Below, one piece after another: positions 10,693 through 18,333 of a stretch of 64,000 nt of DNA. Source of the DNA: CAVRIA01 sp963721115 (GTDB taxonomy: Bacteria; Desulfobacterota; Binatia; HRBIN30; CADEER01); assembly GCA_963721115.1 (NCBI GenBank), contig CAVRIA010000005.1:496001-560000 (forward strand), written 5' to 3'. A program made the translations under genes and the position numbers. The number at the start of each line of letters is the position of its first letter. The stretch's first letter is position 1. A model generated the notes under the pieces. That model did not search any database. It was not told where the DNA came from and saw nothing but the letters and a program-made list of their open reading frames with translations.

Positions 10693-11062
10693 TCCACCAC
10701 CGCCGCACGTCCACCGCCCGCCGCCGGATTTGGCCGCTTCCTGTTTCGCACCCCCCGAAGTCATTCGTGTACGATGCATTTGATTTCAGACAAAGCGTAC
10801 ATGTGCAACCAGATTTGGCCCCCACTGCGCACTCGGTGCCAAAAACTACATTCGATACGATCTAATCGCCGGGCCGCCATCCGCGCCCCTTGCTTGCCCC
10901 CCCTTTGCCATTTGCCCTTTTGCCGTTCCTTGGCCTGGGGCAAAGGAAAAATGGTGGAAGGCAAATGGTGAAAGGGGGGCCGGGATCCGCTTCCCGCTCG
11001 TCATCGATCCGGGCTATGGTTCGGGCCGCGGGCGGCGGAGAGAAGAGACCTCGGGGGACCAC
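10693..11062. other. Non-coding region with AT-rich promoter-like stretch
   Basis: No gene is seen. The segment 10760-10860 is much richer in A+T than its surroundings and contains TGTACG (10768-10773) and CGTACA (10796-10801) as a spaced inverted repeat, possibly an operator. The rest is taken up by the palindrome at 10896-10980. The following SDR has GGGGGACCAC-type sequence upstream of its start but no clear -35/-10. Confidence 0.35.
10896..10980. repeat. CCCTTTGCCATTTGCC hairpin repeat
   Basis: The left arm GCCCCCCCTTTGCCATTTGC (10896) and right arm GGCAAATGGTGAAAGGGGGG (to about 10979) are near-perfect inverted complements around about 40 bases. The element resembles a small MITE-like palindrome upstream of the SDR gene. 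No target duplication is evident. Confidence 0.65.
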
Positions 11063-12003
11063 ATGAGCGGTTGGACGGCTGAAGAGATCCCAGACCTCAC
11101 CGGCAAGACGATCATCGTTACCGGCGGCAACAGCGGCATCGGCTACGAGGCCGCGCTGCAGCTCGCCGGCAAGCGGGCGAACGTGGTGCTCGCCTGCCGC
11201 GATCCCGGCCGTGCCGGCGATGCGGTGGAGAGAATACGGTCCGCTCATCCGAAAGCCTCGGTGGACGTAATGGCGCTCGACCTCGCCAGTCTCGCCTCGG
11301 TGCGCTCCTTCGCGGAGGCGTTCTCGCGACGACACGACCGTCTCGACGTGCTGTGCAACAACGCCGGCGTGATGGCCCTGCCCTACCGGCGCACGGCGGA
11401 CGGGTTCGAGATGCAGCTCGGCACCAATCACCTCGGCCACTTCGCGCTCACCGGGCTTCTCCTCGAGCGGCTGCTGTCCACCGCGGCGGCGCGCGTGGTG
11501 AACGTCAGCAGCACCGCCCATCGAATGGGAAAGATGCGCTTCGACGACCTGCAGTGGGAGCACGGGTACGGAAAGTGGCGCGCCTACGGGCAGAGCAAGC
11601 TCGCCAACCTGCTCTTCACCTACGAGCTGCAGCGCCGGCTGGTGGCGGCGAAGGCGAATGCCATCAGCGTCGCCTGCCATCCGGGCTATGCCGCCACCAA
11701 CCTGCAGATCGCCGGCCCGCGCATGCAGGGCTCGTCGTTCATGGAGAAGGCATCGGTCCTCGGCAACGCCCTCTTCGCCCAGAGCGCCGCCATGGGCGCG
11801 CTGCCGACGCTCTACGCCGCGACGGCGCCCGACGTGCGCGGCGGCGACTACATCGGCCCGGACGGCTTCGGCGAGATCTGGGGCCACCCGAAGAAGGTCG
11901 GCTCCACCGCCCGCTCGCGCAACGAGAAGGACGCCGCCCGCTTGTGGGAGATCTCCGAGGAGCTGACCGGCGTGCGCTACGAGGCGCTGGAGAAGAAGAG
12001 TGA
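11063..12003 (+). CDS. SDR family oxidoreductase (retinol-dehydrogenase-like)
   Basis: This is an NAD(P)-dependent short-chain dehydrogenase of the longer WWOX/retinol-dehydrogenase/protochlorophyllide-reductase-like group. TGGNSGIG is at about residues 18-25, NNAG at about 93-96, and the Ser-Tyr-Lys set includes YGQSK near residue 175. Homology ends at about residue 312 (GVRYEALEKK), but the frame has no stop there: it stays open to 13357, running through a CACCGGCTC repeat and antisense to the next gene. A TGA at 12001-12003 is one frame off, so a single-base indel just before it is the simplest explanation. I ended the gene there. The ATG at 11063 follows a GGGGGA-type SD. Confidence 0.8.
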
Positions 12004-12095
12004 GCCGGTCAGCCGGTGCGCCAGTGCGCCAGTATTGGGGGTGCAGACAGCACCGGCTCACTGGCTCACCGGCTACGACTGGCTCACCGTCTCAC
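12004..12095. repeat. CACCGGCTCAC-type repeat cluster
   Basis: Inverted short blocks (GAGCCGGTCAGCCGGTGCGC, then CACCGGCTCACTGGCTCACC) flank GTATTGGGGGTGCAGAC. The same motif recurs at about 23612-23650, 23770-23830, 44028-44052 and partly near 45164. It separates the SDR from the convergent F420-type oxidoreductase. Confidence 0.6.
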
Positions 12096-12100
12096 CGTTC

Positions 12101-12964
12101 TCAACCCAGCTTCGCGATCGTGTTTCCGAGCGCTTCGAGGCCCTTGCTGATGCCGTCGGGATCGAAGGCGGGCGGCGGCACCATGAAGCGCGCGACGCCG
12201 AGGTCCTCGAGTCGCTTGACGCTCTCGGCATCGGGCACGGTGCGGCCGGAGGTCACCTCGATGCCGGCCGGATCGCGTCCCAGCTTCTTGCATTCGTCGC
12301 GCATGACGCCGAGCAGCCAGGTGAGCTTGTCCTCCTCGGTCACGCCCGGGAAGAAGCCGTCGCCGTAGCGCGCCGCCCGGCGTGCCGCCATCTCGGTATG
12401 CCCGCCGACGACGATGGGCACGCCGGGCTTCTGCACCGGCTTCGGATGGCTCTCGAGCTTGCCCCAGCGGAAGAACTTGCCCTCGAAGGGCTCGGCCTCG
12501 TCCTTCCACAGCGAGCGGATGGCGCGTACCGCCTCGGCCGTGCGCGCCGCCCTCTCGTCGAACGAGATGCCCAGGGCGTCGAACTCCTCTTCCAGCCAGC
12601 CGACTCCGATGCCGAGGATCACGCGCCCGTGCGAGAGGACGTCCAGCGACGCCACCTCCTTCGCCACGTAGAGCGGATGGCGCTGCGGCAGGATGAGAAT
12701 GCCGGTCGCCAGACGCAGCGTCTTCGTCACCGCCGCCGCGTAGGCCAGGGCGATCAGGGGATCCGGCATCGGCATCTGCTCGGGAGCGGGGATCTTGCCC
12801 GACTTGTCGTACGGGTAGGTCGACTCGTAGCCGACCGGGATGACGACGTGCTCCACCGCCCACATCGACTCGACGCCGACCCGCTCCGCCGTCGTGGCGA
12901 GGTGAGTCAGCATCTCGGGGAAGGCGAAGGGGCCCGCATTCGCGTACATCAATCCGAATTTCAT
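12101..12964 (-). CDS. LLM class F420-dependent oxidoreductase
   Basis: This 287-residue luciferase-like (alpha/beta barrel) protein is of the TIGR03619 type. Typical blocks are visible: the N-terminal FGLMYANAGPF strand, the GVESMWAVEHVVIP helix, LRLATGILILPQRHPLYVAKE, and GRVILGIGVGWLEEEF. Family members use coenzyme F420 or FMN to reduce or hydroxylate small molecules, and the substrate here is unknown. The ATG at 12964 is the natural start. It is convergent with the SDR. A second LLM protein lies at 42646-43770, suggesting F420-type redox chemistry in this organism. Confidence 0.9.
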   Translation of the reverse strand: MKFGLMYANAGPFAFPEMLTHLATTAERVGVESMWAVEHVVIPVGYESTYPYDKSGKIPAPEQMPMPDPLIALAYAAAVTKTLRLATGILILPQRHPLYVAKEVASLDVLSHGRVILGIGVGWLEEEFDALGISFDERAARTAEAVRAIRSLWKDEAEPFEGKFFRWGKLESHPKPVQKPGVPIVVGGHTEMAARRAARYGDGFFPGVTEEDKLTWLLGVMRDECKKLGRDPAGIEVTSGRTVPDAESVKRLEDLGVARFMVPPPAFDPDGISKGLEALGNTIAKLG

Positions 12965-13120
12965 GCCCCCTGCTTACTACGGACGGGGCGCCCGCGTCGA
13001 CATACGGCGGGTTGTTGGTTGTTGGGTTGTTGGTTGTTGGGCTATGAGGCGGGCCGTGCACGGAGAGAGAAGACGAGCAGGCAGCTCGAGACGCGGCGCT
13101 CCCTGTCCACGCGAGGGCAT

Positions 13121-13357
13121 GCCGTCTACGAGCTGGCCTCCGAACTGCTTCTCGTCTTCAAGCCGCGCGGTCACCGCGAGGAGGCGCACCGTCATCCCCA
13201 CCGGCAGCGCCTGCGGGTCCTGCGCGGGCGACTGCGGGTGCACGCCGGGCGCGAGGTCGTCACGCTCGGGCCGGCGAGCGATCCACTGACGCTGCGCGCC
13301 GGCCGGGTGCACGAGACCCTCGCCCTCGACGACACCTGGCTGATCGTCGAGACCTGA
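13121..13357 (+). pseudogene. Small cupin-like fragment without a clear start
   Basis: A stretch ending at 13357 reads as a compact beta-barrel: HRHPHRQRLRVLRGRLRV, GREVVTLGP and AGRVHETLALDDTWLIVE fit the cupin pattern of paired His and a Gly-rich turn. No ATG/GTG/TTG lies in frame near the plausible N-terminus, and GTTGTTGG repeats sit just upstream (13010-13042), so the 5' end may have been lost. It is in frame with the read-through SDR reading frame, but that is probably coincidence. Confidence 0.35.
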
Positions 13358-13360
13358 AAC

Positions 13361-13410
13361 GGGTTGTTGGTTGTTGGGTCGATCGCCAACAACCCAACAA
13401 CCAACAACCC
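13361..13410. repeat. GGGTTGTTGGTTGTTGGG palindrome
   Basis: The 18-base left arm GGGTTGTTGGTTGTTGGG (13361-13378) is the exact reverse complement of 13393-13410, with a 14-base loop. The same GTTGTTGG motif occurs at 13010-13042, 22030-22065, 22410-22440, 43862-43875 and, in the other sense, at 4873-4895. It sits immediately after the cupin-like frame and may work as a transcription end. Confidence 0.75.
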
Positions 13411-13602
13411 GCCCCATGTCACGGCAACGTCGCACGGTGATCACAATCGTGACGCTGCGCTAATCCGATGCCGTTCCGGTGCGCAAAATCCACGGCATCC
13501 GCGCAGTATGGTGACACCGCGCGGACATTTCGTGTCCGTCGTTGCTGGAGCCCATCGGGCGGCAAGTCATTCGCTCGACTAGACGGCACATCGGAAGCAA
13601 AA

Positions 13603-13629
13603 GGCGGGCGGGGAGTGCTCCCGCCCGCC
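13603..13629. promoter_or_regulatory. Strong GC hairpin in leader of the pilin operon
   Basis: GGCGGGCGGGGAG (13603-13615) pairs with CTCCCGCCCGCC (13618-13629), giving a 12-bp GC stem 34 bases before the first minor pilin ATG. No U-tract follows, so it is not a classic terminator. It could be an attenuator-like leader structure or simply another palindrome. The rest of 13411-13602 shows no gene. Confidence 0.4.
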
Positions 13630-13662
13630 AATCGTTTCGCCAGCTTCGACTTGGGGTTCGAA

Positions 13663-14187
13663 ATGACGGGGAGAACGCCTCGGCTCATGCCATTGCGGTC
13701 ATCAACCGCCGCCGCCCGCGACCGCGGTCGCCCGGGATGGCGGCACGGCCCGCGGCCGGCGGCCGGCGCCGCCGGATACACGTTGATGGAGATCCTGGTA
13801 GCGCTGGGGTTGACTGCCATCGTGATGCTCGGGGCGCTGCCCAGCCTGGCGCGCGTTGCCAACCAGTACCGCCTGCTGGATGCCAGCCGCCGGCTCGGCG
13901 CCGACATCTACGGGGCGCGCATGCAGGCGGTGGGACAGAACCTCTTCGTTCGCATTCGCTTCGAGAGCGACTCGAGCTATCTCATCGAGTCCAGCTCCGA
14001 CGGGGCGGTCTTCCACGTCGATGGCGCTGCGGTGCGGTTGCCGAGCGGGATCACCGCCGTCGCTCCGGAAGGGCTCGCCTTCGATCCGAGGGGCCTCGCG
14101 GCGAGCAGCTGCACGGTCGTCCTCACCAACGGTCGGGCGACGAAGACGGTGCGAACGAGCCCGATCGGCCGGGTGACGATCTCATGA
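13663..14187 (+). CDS. GspH/FimT-like minor pseudopilin
   Basis: This 174-residue prepilin has the cleavage site AAG|YTLMEILVALGLTAIVML, with Gly at -1 and Glu at +5, followed by the hydrophobic N-terminal helix and a beta-rich C-terminal domain typical of FimT/GspH. The leader is long (about 43 residues from the ATG at 13663). The upstream frame is open, so a later start cannot be excluded. It overlaps the next gene by ATGA (14184-14187) and heads a minor-pilin operon for a type IV pilus or a type II secretion pseudopilus. Processing by a PilD-type peptidase is inferred. Confidence 0.85.
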   Translation: MTGRTPRLMPLRSSTAAARDRGRPGWRHGPRPAAGAAGYTLMEILVALGLTAIVMLGALPSLARVANQYRLLDASRRLGADIYGARMQAVGQNLFVRIRFESDSSYLIESSSDGAVFHVDGAAVRLPSGITAVAPEGLAFDPRGLAASSCTVVLTNGRATKTVRTSPIGRVTIS

Positions 14188-15134
14188 CCCTCCCGAAGAC
14201 GCATGAAGAAGGCAACCACGAAGTCGCCATGCGCTTCGCACGCCCGCAGACGGATGAAAATGCGCGCGACCGATCCGGCTCCCTCTCCCGGCTGGGAGAG
14301 GGTTGGGGTGAGGGGGATTCGACGACTCCGCTACCTTTACCTTTCCCCTCATGCTCCATTGCTGGTGCTCGTAGCGGGCCGATGAGCAGAGGCAGCCTTT
14401 GGCTGCAGGCATTCCATCCCCCTCACCCTGACCCTCTCCCAGCCGAGTCTGTCGATTTTCTCGAGGGTCGAGATTCCCCCCTTTGGAAAAGGGGGGTCAG
14501 GGGGGATTTTGAGATGGATTCGTTCGGACAAATCCCCCTCAATCCCCCTTTTTCAAAGGGGGAAGTCGGAGTCGCTTCTCTCGCCAGGAGAAAATCGACA
14601 GACTCAGCCGGGAGAGGGAACCCAGACCGGCAGGCGGTCCACAATCCGGCACGGTACCGCACCACCCCGATTTTCGAAGGAGGCCACGAAGATCACGAAG
14701 GCGAGAGCGGCCGGTCCACGAGGTCCGCCCAATGCCGCGGATTCAGCACCCTGGAGGTTCTCGTCGGCCTGGCGCTGTTCGCCGTCGTCGCGGCCGGGCT
14801 CGCCGTCGCCAGTGTCGGGGCGACGCGGGCGAACTCCACGAGCAACAGCACCTCCGTCGCCTCGGCGCTGATCTACGACAAGATCGAGCAGCTCCGCGCG
14901 CTCGACCCGAGCGCCGACCCGGCGGACATCGCGCCCGGGGAGCACGCCGACGCAGCCAATCCGATGACGCCACTCGGCACGCCGGGCGGTCAGTTCACCC
15001 GGACGTGGTTGATCACGCCGAACACGCCCCGCGCCGGCCTGTCCGAAGCCGTCGTCACCGTAACCTGGAGCGAGTCGTCGCGGCGTAGCGCGCGCGGCGT
15101 CACCTACATCTGCAGCAGCGCCTCATGCAGCTGA
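14184..15134 (+). CDS. PilV-like minor pilin with repeat-extended leader
   Basis: The conserved protein starts near residue 186: CRG|FSTLEVLVGLALFAVVAA is a good prepilin site with Glu+5, followed by a PilV-like domain that continues to the stop at 15132-15134. The ATG at 14184 overlaps the fimT-like stop by four bases, as expected in this operon. However, about 500 bp between that ATG and the prepilin site consist mainly of inverted repeats (14288-14444 and 14436-14614) that happen to stay open. Such a long pre-leader would be abnormal, so either a non-standard start near 14690 is used (AAGGAGG is at about 14679) or the insertion has disabled the gene. Confidence 0.7.
   Translation: MTLPKTHEEGNHEVAMRFARPQTDENARDRSGSLSRLGEGWGEGDSTTPLPLPFPSCSIAGARSGPMSRGSLWLQAFHPPHPDPLPAESVDFLEGRDSPLWKRGVRGDFEMDSFGQIPLNPPFSKGEVGVASLARRKSTDSAGRGNPDRQAVHNPARYRTTPIFEGGHEDHEGESGRSTRSAQCRGFSTLEVLVGLALFAVVAAGLAVASVGATRANSTSNSTSVASALIYDKIEQLRALDPSADPADIAPGEHADAANPMTPLGTPGGQFTRTWLITPNTPRAGLSEAVVTVTWSESSRRSARGVTYICSSASCS
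14288..14444. repeat. 28-base inverted repeat pair (GAGAGGGTTGGGGTGAGG)
   Basis: GGCTGGGAGAGGGTTGGGGT... (14288-14315) and its complement ...CACCCTGACCCTCTCCCAGCC (14417-14444) differ at about two positions and enclose about 100 bases. This is a familiar dispersed intergenic palindrome type. Its right arm directly abuts the element at 14436-14614, so two elements are nested or stacked within the pilV leader. Confidence 0.65.
14436..14614. mobile_element. MITE-like element with 18-27 bp terminal inverted repeats
   Basis: GAGTCTGTCGATTTTCTC (14445-14462) and GAGAAAATCGACAGACTC (14588-14605) are perfect inverted repeats. Allowing two mismatches, they extend outward to 14436 and 14614. Inside is a second inverted pair, CCCCCTTTGGAAAAGGGGGG and CCCCCTTTTTCAAAGGGGG. 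It has no gene, which fits a non-autonomous miniature element. It lies in the leader of the PilV-like gene. No target-site duplication could be identified. Confidence 0.7.
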
Positions 15135-15776
15135 GATCGAAGCGACATCGCGGCCGCCGCCCGGCAGTCGGGCTTCACCATCGCCGAGGTGCTGGTGGCG
15201 ACGAGCCTGAGCCTCGTCGCCGTCTCGGCCTTCGCCAGCTTCGGTCGCTTGCAGCTCTCCGCCATGCGGAGCCAGGCGGCGCAGAACGACATCCAGATGA
15301 CGACGCGCAGCATCGTCGACCTGTTCACCCGCGAGGTGCGGAGCGCCGGCGCCAATCCCGCCTGCAGCCCGGGAGTGACGGCCGTCGCAGAGGCGCGGGC
15401 GAGGCTGGTCCACATTCAGTCCGACCTCGACGGCGACGGCGCGGTCACCGGTCCCGGCGAGGACGTCATCTACCAATACCGCTTCTCGCCCGACGGCTTC
15501 GAGCGCGTGGAGAACGGCAGCGCCGACGTCCTCATCGACGGCGTCGCCCTCGAGGGGTCGCGCATTCGCTACTTCGACGGCAACGGCACGGAGATCATCC
15601 CCGGCAGCACCGGCCTCGACGCCACGCAGCGCGACGGCGTGCGCCGGGTGAGAATCGAGCTCAGCGTCACGACGACGAGCGCGGACCCGGGCGACACCGG
15701 GCCACTGCGCGTCCAGGTCGCGAACGACGTCGACCTGCGCAACCGGTATTTCGCCAATGCGATCGCCTGCCCGTGA
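15125..15776 (+). CDS. PilW-like minor pilin, frameshift near the start
   Basis: The body, ending at 15776, encodes a PilW-type protein with the prepilin site QSG|FTIAEVLVATSLSLVAVSAF (Glu+5 present), a long N-terminal helix and a beta domain. In the body frame no start codon exists between the stop at 15132 and the GTG at 15189, which would cut the prepilin site. The ATG at 15125 (MQLRSKRHR) is one frame off and overlaps the pilV stop, so a single missing base in the GC run at about 15150-15163 probably joins them. It is the third gene of the minor-pilin operon. Confidence 0.78.
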
Positions 15777-15791
15777 GCTAGGAGCGCGATC

Positions 15792-16952
15792 ATGAGAACG
15801 CGGCGGTCGTCGCACGACAGCGAAGGCGGGTTCGTGCTTCTGTCGCTCTTTCTGCTGATGTTCCTCCTCGCCTCGATGGGCGCCGCGGCCCTGCTGCTGA
15901 GCAGCATCGATCTGCGCTCGAGCGCTCACTTCAAGACTGGCCGCCAGGCCTTCTTCGCAGCCGAGGCGGGGGTCCTGCATGCACTGGGCACGATCAACGG
16001 GCGCGGCGTCCTCGATTTCCAGGCCGACATCGCACAGGCCGATCAGTGGACGCGGCTGTACGGCGCCGACACCAAGACGTTGCCGAGCGATGCGGCGAGC
16101 GCCTATCAGGTGCTCGTGGCGGCGGACCCGGTCGACCCGGTGAACGGCGGCCATATCACCGTCACCGGCTCCGCACCGCTCGAGGCGCGGCGCGTTCTGG
16201 ACGTGCGCCTGCGCAAGGGCAACCGCGCCGATCAGGGGGCCCTGTACCTGGCGGGCGACGACCCGCTGAGCGATCTCGGCGACCGCGACCAGTTCGAGAT
16301 CGACGGCAACGACCACCACGGCGATCTGACCCTCAACCCGGCCGGTCCGTCGAAGCCCGGGATCGGCACGCGCAACGGCGCGGTGGCGGACGCCGTGAAC
16401 GGCCTGCTCTCGGAAGCGCAGAAGCAGAAGGTCCGCGGCCTCGGCTTCAGCCTCGATCCGCTCCATCCGAGCGTCGCCAGCTCGCAGGGCCCGGCCATCG
16501 CGGACCTGGAGCGGATGGCGGGCGAGATCCTCGCCGCCAATCCCGTCGCCGCTGTCCCGGACGCCGTGGTCCCGGCCGGCACGTACGGCACCGTGGACCA
16601 CCCCCAGGTCACCCATCTGACGAACGCCGCGGCGCGCCTGGACGGAACGATGGCGGGTGCCGGCATCCTCATCGCCGACGGGGATCTCGTCATCGCCGGC
16701 ACCGCCGACTTCATCGGCTGGGTGATCGTGCACGGATCGATGACCGTCGCCTCGCAGACCGTCGACGGCACGGCGGGCGACGGCAGCGCGACGATCGCCG
16801 GCTCCCTGTGGACGGGCCATCTCGTCATCCACGCGGGAGGCAGTGCGATCATCGACTTCTGCAGCGAGTGCATGGCTCTCGCCGACGCGGCCGGAAACGG
16901 GAACAACGTCCCCCGGCTCATGTCGGTCGTATCCTGGCAGGAGGTTCTCTGA
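15792..16952 (+). CDS. PilX-like pilus assembly protein
   Basis: This 386-residue protein has a PilX N-terminal domain: a short basic leader, then GG|FVLLSLFLLMFLLASMG, a prepilin-like helix in which Glu+5 is absent, as is usual for PilX/GspK-type proteins. The large C-terminal region contains a beta-helix-like section (GTMAGAGILIADGDLVIAG) resembling domains that follow PilX N-termini in bacterial pilus tip proteins. The ATG at 15792 follows AGGAG at 7-base spacing, 15 bp after the PilW-like stop. The stop overlaps the next ATG (TGATG). Confidence 0.82.
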   Translation: MRTRRSSHDSEGGFVLLSLFLLMFLLASMGAAALLLSSIDLRSSAHFKTGRQAFFAAEAGVLHALGTINGRGVLDFQADIAQADQWTRLYGADTKTLPSDAASAYQVLVAADPVDPVNGGHITVTGSAPLEARRVLDVRLRKGNRADQGALYLAGDDPLSDLGDRDQFEIDGNDHHGDLTLNPAGPSKPGIGTRNGAVADAVNGLLSEAQKQKVRGLGFSLDPLHPSVASSQGPAIADLERMAGEILAANPVAAVPDAVVPAGTYGTVDHPQVTHLTNAAARLDGTMAGAGILIADGDLVIAGTADFIGWVIVHGSMTVASQTVDGTAGDGSATIAGSLWTGHLVIHAGGSAIIDFCSECMALADAAGNGNNVPRLMSVVSWQEVL

Positions 16953-17233
16953 TGAAGTGGCGCCGACTCGTCCCCGCCGCCGTTCTGCTGGCCTGCCTCT
17001 CCCAGCCATCCGTCGCCTCGAGCGCCCTCAACGGCGCCGGCCCGGCCGCGTCCTGGCCGAGCGAGCAGGAGGCGAGGCTGAAGCAGATCGACGCCCAGAT
17101 CCTCATCCTTCAGCGCCAGCGCTTCGTCGCCGTGTTCGCCAGAGACCACGACCAGGTGGAGCACCTCGACCAGCAAATGAAGGACCTGCGCGAGGAACGC
17201 CAGCGGCTCCTCGACGCGACGGGACGCCTTTAG
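16952..17233 (+). CDS. Small secreted coiled-coil protein in the pilin operon
   Basis: This 93-residue protein starts with a Sec signal peptide (WRRLVPAAVLLACLSQPSVA, residues about 3-22), followed by a charged heptad-rich helix (EARLKQIDAQILILQRQRF and HLDQQMKDLREERQRLLD). The start overlaps the PilX-like stop by one base (TGATG), so it is translationally coupled to the minor pilins. I do not recognise a family. A periplasmic or pilus-associated role is inferred only from position. It is the last gene before the 195-bp repeat array. Confidence 0.7.
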   Translation: MKWRRLVPAAVLLACLSQPSVASSALNGAGPAASWPSEQEARLKQIDAQILILQRQRFVAVFARDHDQVEHLDQQMKDLREERQRLLDATGRL

Positions 17234-17236
17234 TCT

Positions 17237-18200
17237 GAAACTCGCCCGGGCTGTGCCCGGGCTCGTAGGCAAAGGCTGAGGCTCGGGCTCAGGCTGGGGA
17301 TCCACCCCAAAGACCGCGCGAAGCGCGCACCTTCCTCAGCCTGAGCCCGAGCCTCAGCCTGTTCCGGCAGTCCCTGTGTTTCTCAGCTCGAATGACCCGG
17401 CGCCGCCCGGGGGCTTCACTGACGTGAAACTCGCCCGGGCTGCGCCCGGGTTCGTAGGCAAAGGCTGGGGCTCGGGCTGAGGCTGGGGATCGATCCCAAA
17501 GACCGCGCGAAGCGCGCACCGCCCTCAGCCCGAGCCTGAGCCTCAGCCTCAGCCTGTTCCGGCAGTCCCTGTGTTTCTCAGCTCGAATGATCCGGCGCCG
17601 CCCGGGGGCTTCACTGACGTGAAACTCGCCCGGGCTGCGCCCGGGTTCGTAGGCAAAGGCTGGGGCTCGGGCTGAGGCTGGGGATCGATCCCAAAGACCG
17701 CGCGAAGCGCGCACCGCCCTCAGCCCGAGCCTGAGCCTCAGCCTCAGCCTGTTCCGGCAGTCCCTGTGTTTCTCAGCTCGAATGACCCGGCGCCGCCCGG
17801 GGGCTTCACTGACGTGAAACTCGCCCGGGCTGCGCCCGGGTTCGTAGGCAAAGGCTGGGGCTCGGGCTGAGGCTGGGGATCGATCCCAAAGACCGCGCGA
17901 AGCGCGCACCGCCCTCAGCCCGAGCCTGAGCCTCAGCCTCAGCCTGTTCCGGCAGTCCCTGTGTTTCTCAGCTCGAATGACCCGGCGCCGCCCGGGGGCT
18001 TCACTGACGTGAAACTCGCCCGGGCTGCGCCCGGGTTCGTAGGCAAAGGCTGGGGCTCGGGCTCAGGCTGGGGATCCACCCCAAAGACCGCGCGAAGCGC
18101 GCACCTTCCTCAGCCTGAGCCCGAGCCTCAGCCTCAGCCTGTTCCGGCAGTCCCTGTGTTTCTCAGCTCGAATGACCCGGCGCAGCCCGGGGGCTACACG
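17237..18200. repeat. Tandem array of five 195-bp hairpin-rich units
   Basis: GAAACTCGCCCGGGCT recurs at 17237, 17426, 17621, 17816 and 18011, and GTGTTTCTCAGCTCGAATGA recurs at exactly 195-bp steps (17376, 17571, 17766, 17961, 18156). Units 2-4 are almost identical; the first is 6 bp shorter. Each unit contains CGCCCGGGCTGCGCCCGGG, GGGGATCGATCCC, GCGCGAAGCGCGC and a long stem between AGGCTGGGGCTCGGGCTGAG and the facing CAGCCCGAGCCTGAGCCTC. Because 195 is divisible by three, a low-complexity frame stays open on the minus strand; I reject it as a gene. There are no spacers, so it is not CRISPR. Confidence 0.9.
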
Positions 18201-18277
18201 AACAACGAACAACCTGGCGGGGCGGCTGGGCGGATTGTTGGGGAAAGCCCGGTTGCCGATCACGCCCCATTCCCCCG

Positions 18278-18316
18278 AAAAAAAAACGCCAGCCGGATGA
18301 CCGGCTGGCGCCTTTT
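18278..18316 (-). terminator. Rho-independent terminator
   Basis: Read on the minus strand, a perfect 10-bp stem (CGCCAGCCGG at 18287-18296 against CCGGCTGGCG at 18301-18310) with a four-base loop is followed by nine U residues (18278-18286). It lies directly after the stop of the secreted-protein gene at 18334 and ends its transcript. Confidence 0.9.
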
Positions 18317-18333
18317 CGAGACTCGCTTCGCAA

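Noticed and set aside
15123..17009. 628-residue minus-strand frame
   Set aside because: It is antisense to the PilW- and PilX-like genes, which have prepilin sites and good SDs.
17289..17909. 206-residue minus-strand frame with Arg-Leu repeats
   Set aside because: It exists only because the 195-bp period is divisible by three; composition is low-complexity and it has no SD or homologous blocks.
17237..18200. CRISPR array
   Set aside because: The 195-bp units follow each other without unique spacers and are internally palindromic; no cas genes are present.
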